From contig NZ_PYGK01000027.1 of the NCBI RefSeq assembly GCF_003014595.1, positions 1 to 54,616 on the forward strand: a stretch of 54,616 nt of DNA, given 5' to 3'. The position numbers and the translations under genes were made by a program. The notes beneath the pieces were generated by a model, which was given only the letters and a program-made list of their open reading frames with translations, was not told the DNA's origin and made no database searches. Numbering within the stretch: the stretch's first letter is position 1; each line of letters begins with the position of its first letter. The stretch is from Chitinophaga ginsengisoli (GTDB taxonomy: Bacteria > Bacteroidota > Bacteroidia > Chitinophagales > Chitinophagaceae). Positions 43,620 to 52,142 of this stretch are shown one piece after another.

Positions 43620-45215
43620 TCAAAGACCGATTTTTGCATACGGTATGCGTATACCCTTTACCCGGTAGTAGTAAGGATCCATATAGCCGTCTTCACAAGA
43701 CTCCAGTTTACACGCCGAAAAGTTCAAACAATACGTCAACAGCAGCTCATTCCTGCCATTATCAAACTCAGGATGAACCACAGGCGTATAGTACCGCGCA
43801 TATTTTCCCTTAAAATATTCCTGTATCGTATACACCAGCGTTTGTCCGGAAAACGGCCCTGTCGGGGAACTGGCAGTGGCGATGTATATATTCCTGGCTG
43901 TATCACAGTCAAAGCCCTGATCCATAGTCATCAGGATGTATTTACCATTTAGATAAGCGATGCTCACAGTTCCCCTGCCCTCTGCAATTTTAGCAGCACT
44001 ACCGGGACTGGGACTGCCAGTCCACACGCTGCCATTATAGTATTCCCACTGCAGTGGATTGCTTTCCCGAAACCGGGCCACATGCACATAACTGGCATAA
44101 TTGAAGCTAATTCCCTCTTTACCAAAAACATACACATACCCATCGCCTGGCTTCACCATACCACAGGAATAGGTGATGACCTGTTGACTATCCAGGCCGT
44201 TAGGTACTGTACGCTCGGCCTTCCATTCTGTACCGGAGCTTTGTGTCAGGCGATAAAGCGACTGCCCCGTAATATCCAGCCCCTGCCCTTCCCCACAATG
44301 CACATACACCTTATCACCAATCTCAATACCCGGACCAGCCCAGCTCCATGAAGTACCGGGTTGTATATTGAAAACCTGCCGCGGCTTACCAGAAGTGCTG
44401 TTGTTGATGGTCATATTGGGACTGTGCTCAGGATCCCAGTCAGCTCCAGCCGGCTGGATCAACACGGAATTACTATACCGGTGAAAATCACCACAGTTGA
44501 ACATTTTGTTGGGTTGCAGCTGAACGCCATCCCATGCATCCTGCGTTACCCATAACACCTTTCCGTTGTTAGCTTCCCAGGTGAGAGGAATACTATTCCC
44601 CTGATCAAAAGCGGCAGAACCTTGTGTGGTATTATTCCGGTAAAAGAAACGTACTAAGGCATCATCACGATAAGTATCATTAGCGATAATGTTGAGCATC
44701 CAGGACTGTCTGCCATCATTTGCCGTTCTATCGAGGATCACTTTCACGCCGTTACCTGTTGTGCCTCCTGCAAGCGATAACGCCAGTCCGCTACCTTTAT
44801 TGAAGATCCAGTATTGTCCGTTGCCTTTATCTTCCAACCGCCATAGTTGTCTGTCAGCGGCTTGCGGAAGTGCTGCAAGCTGCTGTACAATGGTCCCATT
44901 TGCATCCATCAGTTTACCACTATGCAGGTTTCGGATATGGTAATACCTGATACCGTTGGCTGTAACCCGATATATCAGATGCCACTTCTGCCAGCGGTCC
45001 GTTTCACCGCGCGAGATCGAGGCTTCCCATTGCTGCAAGGCAGCACTGTCTTTGTACTTTTCGTTTAAGATAGGATTCCCGCTTACCTCCATGTACTTGC
45101 TACTCTTTACATTCCTGAGCGTAACGGTAACATAGTCAGGGAGCACCTGCGGATTTGCTATTGCGGGATGCAGGTTACAAAACAAAATGGATAGTAATAC
45201 AATAAGTGTTTTCAT
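43620..45215 (-). CDS. Secreted ricin-type lectin/beta-propeller protein (DUF5005/DUF4185-like)
   Basis: A 531-residue exported protein, start at MKTLIVLLSILF (45215; an ATG four codons earlier is also possible). After the signal peptide (1-20) comes a ricin-B/RICIN-type lectin domain (about 25-165), with repeated QxW-like segments (RQLWRLEDKGNGQYWIFNKGSGLALSLAGG, RQSWMLNIIAND). The C-terminal 330 residues read as a five-bladed propeller related to DUF5005/DUF4185 (LTWEANNGKVLWVTQDAWDG, HSPNMTINNSTSGKPRQVF, NIYIATASSPTGPFSG). Such proteins are candidates for polysaccharide binding or hydrolysis; the enzyme activity is not certain. It is downstream of the pfpI terminator. Confidence 0.7.
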   Translation of the reverse strand: MKTLIVLLSILFCNLHPAIANPQVLPDYVTVTLRNVKSSKYMEVSGNPILNEKYKDSAALQQWEASISRGETDRWQKWHLIYRVTANGIRYYHIRNLHSGKLMDANGTIVQQLAALPQAADRQLWRLEDKGNGQYWIFNKGSGLALSLAGGTTGNGVKVILDRTANDGRQSWMLNIIANDTYRDDALVRFFYRNNTTQGSAAFDQGNSIPLTWEANNGKVLWVTQDAWDGVQLQPNKMFNCGDFHRYSNSVLIQPAGADWDPEHSPNMTINNSTSGKPRQVFNIQPGTSWSWAGPGIEIGDKVYVHCGEGQGLDITGQSLYRLTQSSGTEWKAERTVPNGLDSQQVITYSCGMVKPGDGYVYVFGKEGISFNYASYVHVARFRESNPLQWEYYNGSVWTGSPSPGSAAKIAEGRGTVSIAYLNGKYILMTMDQGFDCDTARNIYIATASSPTGPFSGQTLVYTIQEYFKGKYARYYTPVVHPEFDNGRNELLLTYCLNFSACKLESCEDGYMDPYYYRVKGIRIPYAKIGL

Positions 45216-45269
45216 GATACGTGGCATTTTGAGTAGGGTTATTATAACATCGATATACAAGATATAAAA

Positions 45270-45299
45270 ACAAAAGCTACCATTTCTGATAGCTTTTGT
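45270..45299 (-). terminator. Terminator of the DJ-1/PfpI gene
   Basis: The stem ACAAAAGCTA (45270-45279) / TAGCTTTTGT (45290-45299) is followed on the minus strand by a T-rich tract, between the PfpI stop and the ricin-lectin start. Confidence 0.7.
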
Positions 45300-45345
45300 A
45301 TACACGCAATCCTAAACAAGCATCTATTCAGCAGGTAATAACTAG

Positions 45346-46122
45346 TTATCTAGCGTTAAGTGTAGCCAGCAACTTCTCAACTGTGATCTGAGAGGAAGCC
45401 GGATTCTCACCTGTGATCAGTAAACCATCCTGCACCGCAAAAGGAGTCCATTTCTCCGTTGCCTTTTGATAGTTTGCACCACGGCCTCTCAGCATATCTT
45501 CCAGCAGGAAAGCACCTTTTGCACCTGTTTGTCCTGCCACTTCTTCATCGTTGGAATAGCCTGTCACAGTTTTACCTTTCAACAAGTATTCACCGTTTTT
45601 AGTCTTCACATTTTTCAATGCTGCAGCGGAATGACATACAAAAGCAGTTGGTTTCTTTTGTTCAACGAACGATTGGATCAATGCAATAGACGCTGCATTA
45701 TCAGGCATATCCCAGGTTGGTCCGTGGCCACCGGAATAGAATACCGCATCATAATCTTTCGCCTTTACCGTACTCAGTTGAACTGTATTATTAAGCCAAC
45801 GCTGTACTTGCGGATCATTCAATGCCCTTTTTGAAACAGGTGCGATCAGCTGATCACTGATGCTTGCAGCATCGATAGGTGCCTTCCCTCCTTTGGGAGA
45901 AGCCACCGTAACAGTTACGCCATTCTCTACCAGATAGTAATAAGGGGCGGCAAATTCTTCCATCCAAAGACCTGTCTTAACATCATCGCTCACAGTCTCG
46001 AAAGACGTTACCACGATCAGTACTTTCTTCGCTTTTTTTGTCTGAGCGCTTGCTGTCATGCCGGAAAAAGCCAATGCCATCAGGACCATAAATGCTGCCA
46101 CATATTTGATCTTCGTTTTCAT
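45346..46122 (-). CDS. Exported DJ-1/PfpI (class I glutamine amidotransferase-like) protein
   Basis: A 258-residue protein with a signal peptide (1-26, ending ASAQ), so a periplasmic form. The nucleophile elbow FVCHSAAAL carries Cys163 and His164. The acidic residue of the triad is probably in WMEEFAAPYYY (Glu55/56), and YSGGHGPTWDMPDN is the Hsp31-type glyoxalase loop. It resembles Hsp31-like DJ-1 proteins (glyoxalase III or deglycase activity), though the exported form is less usual. It is divergent from a Crp/Fnr regulator, with a perfect Crp-type operator between the two genes, so it is probably a regulated target. Confidence 0.87.
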   Translation of the reverse strand: MKTKIKYVAAFMVLMALAFSGMTASAQTKKAKKVLIVVTSFETVSDDVKTGLWMEEFAAPYYYLVENGVTVTVASPKGGKAPIDAASISDQLIAPVSKRALNDPQVQRWLNNTVQLSTVKAKDYDAVFYSGGHGPTWDMPDNAASIALIQSFVEQKKPTAFVCHSAAALKNVKTKNGEYLLKGKTVTGYSNDEEVAGQTGAKGAFLLEDMLRGRGANYQKATEKWTPFAVQDGLLITGENPASSQITVEKLLATLNAR

Positions 46123-46139
46123 ATATTTGTTTTTGTTCT

Positions 46140-46173
46140 ACAAAGCTAGGTCCATACAGCCTCTCAGCCCAAG
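46140..46173 (-). promoter_or_regulatory. Promoter of the DJ-1/PfpI gene
   Basis: On the minus strand, CTTG (46170-46173) precedes TAGCTTTGT (46140-46148) by 21 bp. The latter is a perfect TAnnTTTGY element. The Crp-like site lies centred about 66 bp upstream of the predicted start, a class I activator position. Confidence 0.6.
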
Positions 46174-46193
46174 GACCTGGCTCACACATTTGA

Positions 46194-46209
46194 TGTGATG
46201 TAGATCACA
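46194..46209. promoter_or_regulatory. Perfect Crp/Fnr-type operator
   Basis: TGTGA-TGTAGA-TCACA is a perfect dyad matching the E. coli CRP half-site consensus. It lies in the divergent interval 46123-46249 between pfpI and the Crp/Fnr gene, 41 bp before the regulator's start codon. Binding by the adjacent regulator is inferred from position and consensus. Confidence 0.75.
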
Positions 46210-46249
46210 CTATATTTTTTGTTAAGTTTGAGCCATTTAAGAGATCTGT

Positions 46250-46813
46250 ATGCATCCAGCGCTTAGAAAACACTTTGAGGAATTAGTCAAACTGACCGAT
46301 GCAGAATATGAGCATATAGCCCCCTGTTACCATCTCAAGAAATTTAAGAAACACTCCATCCTCCTTCAACCCGGCGATGTTGTCAACCATGAATATTTTG
46401 TGTTGAAAGGGTTACTGAAAACATTCACGATTGACGACAGCGGGAAAGAACACATCCTGCAGTTTTCTATGGAGAACTGGTGGGTGTCCGATTACATGGC
46501 ACTGCATACCAATGGAAAGTCGTCCTTTATCATCCAATGCCTGGAAGATGTAGAATTGCTATACATATCATTTGACGACAGACAGCGATTGTGCGATGAA
46601 CTACATCAGTTCGAACGTTTCTGCAGACTAAAGATCACCTCTGGGTTTGTCAGCATGCAGAAAAGAGTGATGGCGTTGATGAAGAATGATGCCCAATCCA
46701 GGTACCAGCAATTACTGGAGCAATACCCCTCCCTCTTTCAGCGCGTCCCGAAAGCCATGATAGCGGCCTATTTAGGTGTCTCAAGGGAGACGCTGAGCAG
46801 ATTGCATGTTTAA
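46250..46813 (+). CDS. Crp/Fnr family transcriptional regulator
   Basis: A 187-residue regulator with an N-terminal cyclic-nucleotide-binding-type beta barrel (SILLQPGDVVNHEYFVLKGLLKTF, 35-60; GKEHILQFSMENWWVSDYMA) and a C-terminal HTH ending in PKAMIAAYLGVSRETLSRLHV. The arginine/serine phosphate-binding motif of true CRP is not visible, so ligand is unknown. No Cys cluster of FNR type is present. The protein ends shortly after the recognition helix. It is divergent from the exported PfpI gene and has the operator at 46194-46209 in its own upstream region, so autoregulation is likely. Confidence 0.9.
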   Translation: MHPALRKHFEELVKLTDAEYEHIAPCYHLKKFKKHSILLQPGDVVNHEYFVLKGLLKTFTIDDSGKEHILQFSMENWWVSDYMALHTNGKSSFIIQCLEDVELLYISFDDRQRLCDELHQFERFCRLKITSGFVSMQKRVMALMKNDAQSRYQQLLEQYPSLFQRVPKAMIAAYLGVSRETLSRLHV

Positions 46814-47012
46814 TAGTGGCAAAGGAGTTGAAGTTATCATGTATCTCAATGGATGATACCAGTGCCTTGTCCTCCCATTCTAACCCATTGTAAATGAGTC
46901 CTGTTATACTTTTCTGAAAAAAACTTCTCCTTTCCATCAAAGTATCCCCTCTCCCCGGTTGTCATTATACTGGCTAGCCAAAATTTTTGATCCTTCAAGT
47001 AAACCATTATTT

Positions 47013-47786
47013 ATGCAAAAACTCACAATCATCATTGCGGCACTAGCCATTTTTACCAGCTGCAGCAAAGAAGCGGCAACAACCCAAGATACCCCTTCGA
47101 CAAACATCACCGCGGATGGCGGAGCACGTAAAGCTGCTACCACCATTAGTTTCAGCGGTTATACATGGGAAGTAAGAGAGCAAGGCTCATCTGGTCCTGG
47201 CCCTAACTACTGGAGCGCCGGCAGTGTATGGGTAGACAGTGAGGGGCACCTACATCTGAAGATCAGGAAAGATCCCGCTACCGGCAGATGGCTATGCGCT
47301 GAAGTAACTTCCCAGCAAACATTCGGATACGGTTCTTATATTTGGAAAGTAGAAGGTGCGGTAGATAAATTGGACAAAAACATCGTATTGGGGCTGTTCA
47401 ATTACAAGGCAGGTGATGACGGACACCATGAAGTAGACATCGAGTTTGCCCGCTGGGGAAACAATGCATGGCCTAACTTCAACTATACCGTATATCCTGC
47501 TTCCGGTTCCGGTAGTGTATCACAAACCTATGAGCTGGGACTGAACGGCACTTATAGTTCTTACAAATTCACCCGGAGCAGCACTGCTGTGTCTTACAAG
47601 GGCTACCATGGCCACGGCCTGGACGAAGCTAACTCCTTCTTCCCATGGACAACGCCGGCAGGTTTCAATGTAAGCACATTATCTTTACCGGTACATATGA
47701 ACCTCTGGCTGTTTAACGGTAACGCACCGTCTAACCAGCAGGAAGTTGAAATCATTATACACTCATTCACATTTACCGCTGCGTAA
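47013..47786 (+). CDS. Lipoprotein with GH16-like lectin/glucanase domain
   Basis: A 257-residue lipoprotein; the ATG at 47013 gives the lipobox AIFTSC (Cys17), while an upstream TTG start would bury it. The body is a concanavalin-like GH16 fold: GYTWEVREQ at residue 50, a strand YGSYIWKVEG at 106-115 and the catalytic ExDxE motif EVDIEF at 140-145 (Glu140, Asp142, Glu144). Substrates of the family are beta-1,3 and beta-1,4 glucans, agar, carrageenan and others; the exact one cannot be told. It is followed by its own terminator. Confidence 0.85.
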   Translation: MQKLTIIIAALAIFTSCSKEAATTQDTPSTNITADGGARKAATTISFSGYTWEVREQGSSGPGPNYWSAGSVWVDSEGHLHLKIRKDPATGRWLCAEVTSQQTFGYGSYIWKVEGAVDKLDKNIVLGLFNYKAGDDGHHEVDIEFARWGNNAWPNFNYTVYPASGSGSVSQTYELGLNGTYSSYKFTRSSTAVSYKGYHGHGLDEANSFFPWTTPAGFNVSTLSLPVHMNLWLFNGNAPSNQQEVEIIIHSFTFTAA

Positions 47787-47809
47787 GTGTTGTAAGTCTT
47801 GTAATGGAG

Positions 47810-47853
47810 AGGGTTACGCCAGGAAGGTTTCTACCTTCCGGTTAACCCTTTTC
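47810..47853 (+). terminator. Terminator of the GH16-like gene
   Basis: A two-part stem, AGGGTTA/TAACCCT outer and GGAAGG/CCTTCC inner with a small bulge, is followed by TTTTC. It begins 24 bp past the stop. Confidence 0.75.
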
Positions 47854-47900
47854 TTATTTAAATATTTTACATTTAGGGCCAATTATCCCAAAATACTTAT

Positions 47901-48692
47901 ATGGCCGCCCACACAATCAACGAAGTCATTCAGCAACTGGAAGAAATTATTAACTCCGCTTCAGATACCGGCGACCGGATTGGCTACTTCGCAGCCCTCT
48001 ACCATAAAGTTACCGTCAGGGTAAAAGAAGGCATCAGCAATAATGAATTTGAAAACGGCTCCCGTATGGAAAAGCTGGACGTCATCTTCGCCAACCGCTA
48101 CCTGGAAGCCGTAACACAATATAAAAACGGTCAGCGCCCTACCGGCTCCTGGGCCATCGCTTTTGAAGGCACAAAGCGATCATCTGTACTGGTACTGCAG
48201 CAACTCCTCCTGGGCATGAATGCCCATATCAACCTGGACCTGGGTATTGCCGCGGTTGAAGTTGCCGGCAACCAGGACATTCAGCTTACCCGTAAAGATT
48301 TCAATGCTATTAACAACATCCTTGGTTCCCTGACCGGGGAAGTCATTACAGAGATCAACCGCATCTCTCCCTTTATGTCACTCTTAGGGTTGAACGCTAA
48401 CAACGACCAGTCTATCCTGATCCAGTTCAGTATCACTAACGCCCGCGATGGCGCCTGGAGCTTCGCAGAAGAATTATATGGCAAGAAGGGCGCGGACTAT
48501 ACCGCCTGTATTACGGCAAGAGATACCAGCATCCGTAAGTTGGCAGAAGGCTTATTACGCCCTGCCGGAAAACTGATCCAATTCACCGTATGGATCATTC
48601 ATCTGTTTGAATGGAAAAATCCACGGAGGATCATAGAGACACTTTATAAATCAAAGAAGACATATATACGCGTCTCCGTTCAACCGGCATAA
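47901..48692 (+). CDS. DUF5995 family protein
   Basis: A 263-residue helical cytoplasmic protein resembling DUF5995. Signature segments are DTGDRIGYFAALYHKVTVRVKEGI (22-45), RYLEAVTQYKNG, FEGTKRSSVLVLQQLLLGMNAHINLDLGIAAVEVAG (88-123) and a hydrophobic helix near the C-terminus (IQFTVWIIHLFEW). The HINLDLG segment is a possible metal/ligand site. Function is unknown. It lies 114 bp after the GH16-like gene, past a terminator. Confidence 0.8.
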   Translation: MAAHTINEVIQQLEEIINSASDTGDRIGYFAALYHKVTVRVKEGISNNEFENGSRMEKLDVIFANRYLEAVTQYKNGQRPTGSWAIAFEGTKRSSVLVLQQLLLGMNAHINLDLGIAAVEVAGNQDIQLTRKDFNAINNILGSLTGEVITEINRISPFMSLLGLNANNDQSILIQFSITNARDGAWSFAEELYGKKGADYTACITARDTSIRKLAEGLLRPAGKLIQFTVWIIHLFEWKNPRRIIETLYKSKKTYIRVSVQPA

Positions 48693-48704
48693 ATCTTCGG
48701 ACTA

Positions 48705-48959
48705 TTACTTATGCCCTTCACAATACCGGAAGGCTACCCCAGAGATGTATTGCACGCTGGTCTTTACGATCATGGGAATGAAGGCTGCTATCCAACAGGT
48801 GACAGGCTCTGCCAACACGATGGAATTGAACACATTTCTCGTTGTGATTGTTCTCTTTTCTGTACCTTCCGGCCGATTACCATCATCATCCTTTATTACA
48901 GGCAATAAAGGTCTGCTGTAAAGTACTGCAGCCATCCAGCACAGGCGTAGCGCATTCAT
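48705..48959 (-). CDS. Possible small membrane/exported protein (doubtful)
   Basis: An 84-residue reading frame from an ATG at 48959, with a short hydrophobic N-terminus (MNALRLCWMAAVLYS), a charged middle (IKDDDGNRPEGTEKRT) and a hydrophobic segment (VTCWIAAFIPMIV). The interval 48693-49052 otherwise holds no gene; a plus-strand frame over part of it looks less likely. No family was recognised. Confidence 0.2.
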   Translation of the reverse strand: MNALRLCWMAAVLYSRPLLPVIKDDDGNRPEGTEKRTITTRNVFNSIVLAEPVTCWIAAFIPMIVKTSVQYISGVAFRYCEGHK

Positions 48960-49052
48960 TGTCAGGGCATACCGGCAAAACAATCTGCGGGGGAAAAGCT
49001 TTTTTTTTAAAAAGAATACATAATTTAAGCATCGAAAACTGAGATAAAACAT

Positions 49053-49457
49053 ATGGAGAGCAAGGCTAAAATTATCTTTTTAGCAGATGATGATCCTGAA
49101 GACCAGGAAATTCTGAAAGACGCAATTTTAAGACTAGAGCCAACAGCAGACATTTATTCTGTGGTGAATGGGCTGCAAGCCGTTGAATACCTTCTGAATT
49201 GTCCCGAGGCCAGTTTGCCGGAACTGCTCATTTTTGACTATAAAATGCCCATCTACAACGCAATAGAGGTATTGGAGAAAATCCGGGAAATTCCCCGTCT
49301 GAAAGCCATTCCCAAGGTAGTATGGAGCACGTCCAATCAGCCCGAGCACGTCAGGAGCTGTATGGAAAAAGGCGCTCTTCAGTATTTTGTGAAGCCTACC
49401 AAAATAGATGAATTAGACAATATCGCCAGGCAAATGCTGGAAGCGGGTAAGGGCTGA
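49053..49457 (+). CDS. Single-domain response regulator
   Basis: A 134-residue receiver: acidic pocket ADDDPED (Asp12-14), phospho-acceptor Asp62 in LLIFDYKMP, conserved Ser/Thr in VWSTSN and Lys in YFVKPT. The PEDQEIL and STSNQPEHV features place it with the Rcp1/CheY-like stand-alone receivers that pair with phytochrome- or PAS-type kinases. The stop lies 4 bp from the convergent stop of a PAS kinase, its probable partner. Confidence 0.92.
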   Translation: MESKAKIIFLADDDPEDQEILKDAILRLEPTADIYSVVNGLQAVEYLLNCPEASLPELLIFDYKMPIYNAIEVLEKIREIPRLKAIPKVVWSTSNQPEHVRSCMEKGALQYFVKPTKIDELDNIARQMLEAGKG

Positions 49458-49461
49458 GCCC

Positions 49462-51069
49462 TTATTCACAGGGAATATAGATATCAAACCTGGCGCCCTG
49501 TCCAGGATTACCGTATGCCTTAATGACGCCATGGTGATTCAGTACGATCTTCTTGCAGATAGCAAGCCCAATTCCTGAACCTGTAATACCGGGTTGACTG
49601 TGTAATCGCTGGAAAAGTTCAAACAATTTATCTGCATAATCAGGCTCAAAACCAATACCATTATCAGCTATTGAGAACCTGTAATAACAGAGATCAGCAA
49701 AGTCTGTATTCCTGACATCAGGAGGCTCTGCTGTTTTCTCAGCACGGATAGTAATATGTGGCTGACGTTCAGGATGCCGGTATTTCAGCGCATTTCCCAG
49801 TAGGTTATCAAACAGCTGGGCAAACTGGAAGGGGATCACACGCATAACGGGAAATTGATCTGCTTCAATGATCACATTATTTTTCTCAATGATGTCATGA
49901 TGAGAGGAGATGACTTCCCTGATCACCTCATTCAGGTCAGTCTCCACCATTTCCTGTGAGAAGGAAGATGCCTGGGAATAAGTCAGCAGATCGTCAATGA
50001 GTCCACGCATCCTGGATGCTGCGCTGATGGACCGCATTAAATATTCCCTGGCTTTTTCCGGCAGCAGCAGACCGGAATTGTCGAAAATGTAATTATTATA
50101 AAACTGGATCTTCCGCAATGGCTCTTTCATATCGTGTGCAGCGGCGTAGGCAAATTGTTCCAGTTCTTTATTCTGAAACTCCAGCTCATTGGCATACTGC
50201 CTGATCTTGTCTTCCGCCAGTTTCTTCTCTGTCAGATCACGTGTTACTTTGGAGAAGCCAATAACATGCTGTTCTGCGTCATGCAGGGCCGTTATAACAA
50301 TACTTCCCCAGAAGCGGCTACCATTTTTACGTACGCGCCAGCCTTCCTGTACGGCTTTCCCCGTTTCTCTTGCTTCTGTGATCAACCTTTCAGGAAGATG
50401 TCTTGCCCTGTCTTCCTGCAGATAAAAGATGCTGAAATGTTTTCCGACGATCTCGGACTCAAGATATCCTTTGATCTTTTCTGCACCCTTATTCCAGTTC
50501 TGGATAATACCTGATTTGTCAAGCATCAGGATGGCATAATCTTCTACCTCTTCGATCATTTTATGATAGCGCTCTTCGCTCCTCTTCAATTCCTCGTTCA
50601 GGTGCGTATAACGGGCAATATGCTCATCAATTTCCTGCAGCGCAGCAGTGGTCACTGTAATTTCCTGAAAGCAATGCAGCACAGCTGTCGTCACCCCATT
50701 TTTATCTTTCAAAGGAAGCAGCGTGCCTTTCAGTAGCACCTTCGATTTGTCCGGGCGTTCCATCACAACCTGCCAGTCATCGCAGGGCGCCCCTTCTTTT
50801 ATCAATGCACTAAGCATAGCGGCATCGTGTGATAAATAGAGATCTTCCGCCGTGTAACACGGTAAAGCAGCATCATAAATATCATTTGCCTGCCTTAATG
50901 TGGGATTCCTTCCCCATAACCTGGCAGCAGCTTCATTATAAAATATCATCTTTCCACTGGCATTATATATACAGGCTGCCATGGGTAATAATTGCAGGAG
51001 ATCCAGTTGTGATATTCCTGCATCAGTAAGAAAAGCGTTTGATATGGTTGTATTAAATCCACGATCCAT
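49462..51069 (-). CDS. Soluble PAS-PAS sensor histidine kinase
   Basis: A 535-residue kinase without membrane segments. PAS 1 (about 20-135: QLLPMAACIYNASGKMIFYNEAAARLWG) and PAS 2 (about 165-280: DYAILMLDKSGIIQNWNKGAEKIKGY, with PAC EGWRVRKNGSRFWGSIVITAL) are followed by a HisKA motif, YAAAHDMKEPLRKI, with phospho-His312. The ATPase domain has DNLLGNALKYR, DNGIGFEPD and GSGIGLAI boxes. It meets the receiver gene tail-to-tail with a 4-bp gap; the two are likely partners. Signal unknown. Confidence 0.93.
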   Translation of the reverse strand: MDRGFNTTISNAFLTDAGISQLDLLQLLPMAACIYNASGKMIFYNEAAARLWGRNPTLRQANDIYDAALPCYTAEDLYLSHDAAMLSALIKEGAPCDDWQVVMERPDKSKVLLKGTLLPLKDKNGVTTAVLHCFQEITVTTAALQEIDEHIARYTHLNEELKRSEERYHKMIEEVEDYAILMLDKSGIIQNWNKGAEKIKGYLESEIVGKHFSIFYLQEDRARHLPERLITEARETGKAVQEGWRVRKNGSRFWGSIVITALHDAEQHVIGFSKVTRDLTEKKLAEDKIRQYANELEFQNKELEQFAYAAAHDMKEPLRKIQFYNNYIFDNSGLLLPEKAREYLMRSISAASRMRGLIDDLLTYSQASSFSQEMVETDLNEVIREVISSHHDIIEKNNVIIEADQFPVMRVIPFQFAQLFDNLLGNALKYRHPERQPHITIRAEKTAEPPDVRNTDFADLCYYRFSIADNGIGFEPDYADKLFELFQRLHSQPGITGSGIGLAICKKIVLNHHGVIKAYGNPGQGARFDIYIPCE

Positions 51070-51221
51070 TCCTTGAAATTAGATAATAGTAAGTTAAATT
51101 TAATGTGATTTATAGCGAGTGTATTTTTTGATAAACGGCTAGCGGCTTAATCTGTATAATGTCTACCTTTATTTCCTTTTTTTAATATCTATCCAATTAT
51201 AACTAACTCAATAACTATCAC

Positions 51222-52064
51222 ATGAAATTCAACATTGCAACAATTATCGCGCCGGCGGTCGTAGCACTCTGCATGACAGCCTGCAACAACCAGCATTCAA
51301 CATCTGAGCACGCTGCCGACAGCACGGCCACACAACCGACCATTACAGAAGAAACTGTTGCTATTCAGGCGGATAGCGTAACAATGAACAGTATCGTGGC
51401 TTTCAGCGATGACACCACTGCTAAAAAGCCAATCGTACTGATCGTTCCTGAATGGTGGGGACTGGACGACTACATAAAAGGCAGGGCCAAACAGTTTGCA
51501 GAACTGGGTTACCTGGCTATTGGTATAGACATGTACGGTGGAAGCAAACATGCTGATAATCCTGACCAGGCAAAAGCATATGCCACACCATTCTACACTA
51601 ATCCACAGCTTGGATTCAGCAGACTGCAGGCAGCGCTGGCAAAAGCCAAAACCTATCCGCAGGCCGATACTACCCGCATTGCAGCGATCGGTTACTGCTT
51701 TGGTGGCTCCATGGTGCTGAACGGCGCTAAACTAGGGCTTCCTGTAAATGGCGTGGTAAGTTTCCACGGTGGACTACAGGGTGTACCTCCTGTAAAAGGC
51801 CTGACAAAAGCACAGATCCTGGTTTGCCAGGGTGGGGCCGATCCGTTTGTGCCCGCACAGGACGTGGCTACTTTCAGAAAACAGCTGGACTCCCTGAACA
51901 TTCCTTATACCTTCAAGGAATATGCAGGCGCAACCCATGCCTTCACAAATCCAGCCTCTACTGCAAACGGCAAAAAGTTCAACCTGCCTATTGCATACAA
52001 CCCGGCAGCGGATACTGCTTCCTGGAACGATATGCGCGCTTTCTTCGGTGTAATATTCAAGTAA
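51222..52064 (+). CDS. Dienelactone hydrolase family lipoprotein
   Basis: A 280-residue alpha/beta hydrolase. A lipoprotein signal ends CMTAC (Cys21). The catalytic triad of the DLH family is visible: Cys159 in AIGYCFGGSMV, Asp207 in GGADPFVP, and His239 in AGATHAFTNP. VPEWWGLDDYIKGRAKQFAELGYLAIGIDMYGG is a family hallmark. Membrane-anchored, extracytoplasmic forms are common in Bacteroidota; substrate unknown. It stands alone, convergent with the GT gene. Confidence 0.9.
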   Translation: MKFNIATIIAPAVVALCMTACNNQHSTSEHAADSTATQPTITEETVAIQADSVTMNSIVAFSDDTTAKKPIVLIVPEWWGLDDYIKGRAKQFAELGYLAIGIDMYGGSKHADNPDQAKAYATPFYTNPQLGFSRLQAALAKAKTYPQADTTRIAAIGYCFGGSMVLNGAKLGLPVNGVVSFHGGLQGVPPVKGLTKAQILVCQGGADPFVPAQDVATFRKQLDSLNIPYTFKEYAGATHAFTNPASTANGKKFNLPIAYNPAADTASWNDMRAFFGVIFK

Positions 52065-52075
52065 TATGTAAGCAT

Positions 52076-52119
52076 AAAATAAAAGGAGCGTCTCTGAACC
52101 GGGACGCTCCTTTTATTTT
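52076..52119. terminator. Bidirectional terminator
   Basis: A perfect 17-bp stem (52076-52092 with 52103-52119) reads AAAATAAAAGGAGCGTC/GACGCTCCTTTTATTTT. It separates the convergent dienelactone hydrolase and GT-C genes. Confidence 0.9.
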
Positions 52120-52142
52120 ATATGCCTGTCTGATCAGGCGGC

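Noticed and set aside
48711..48908. A 65-residue plus-strand frame after the DUF5995 gene
   Set aside because: No motif, and it competes with an equally weak minus-strand frame; left as an intergenic region with one doubtful small ORF.
51130..51165. An E. coli-style promoter (TTGATA then TATAAT) upstream of the dienelactone hydrolase gene
   Set aside because: The spacer is 21 bp rather than about 17, and Bacteroidota primary sigma uses a different consensus.
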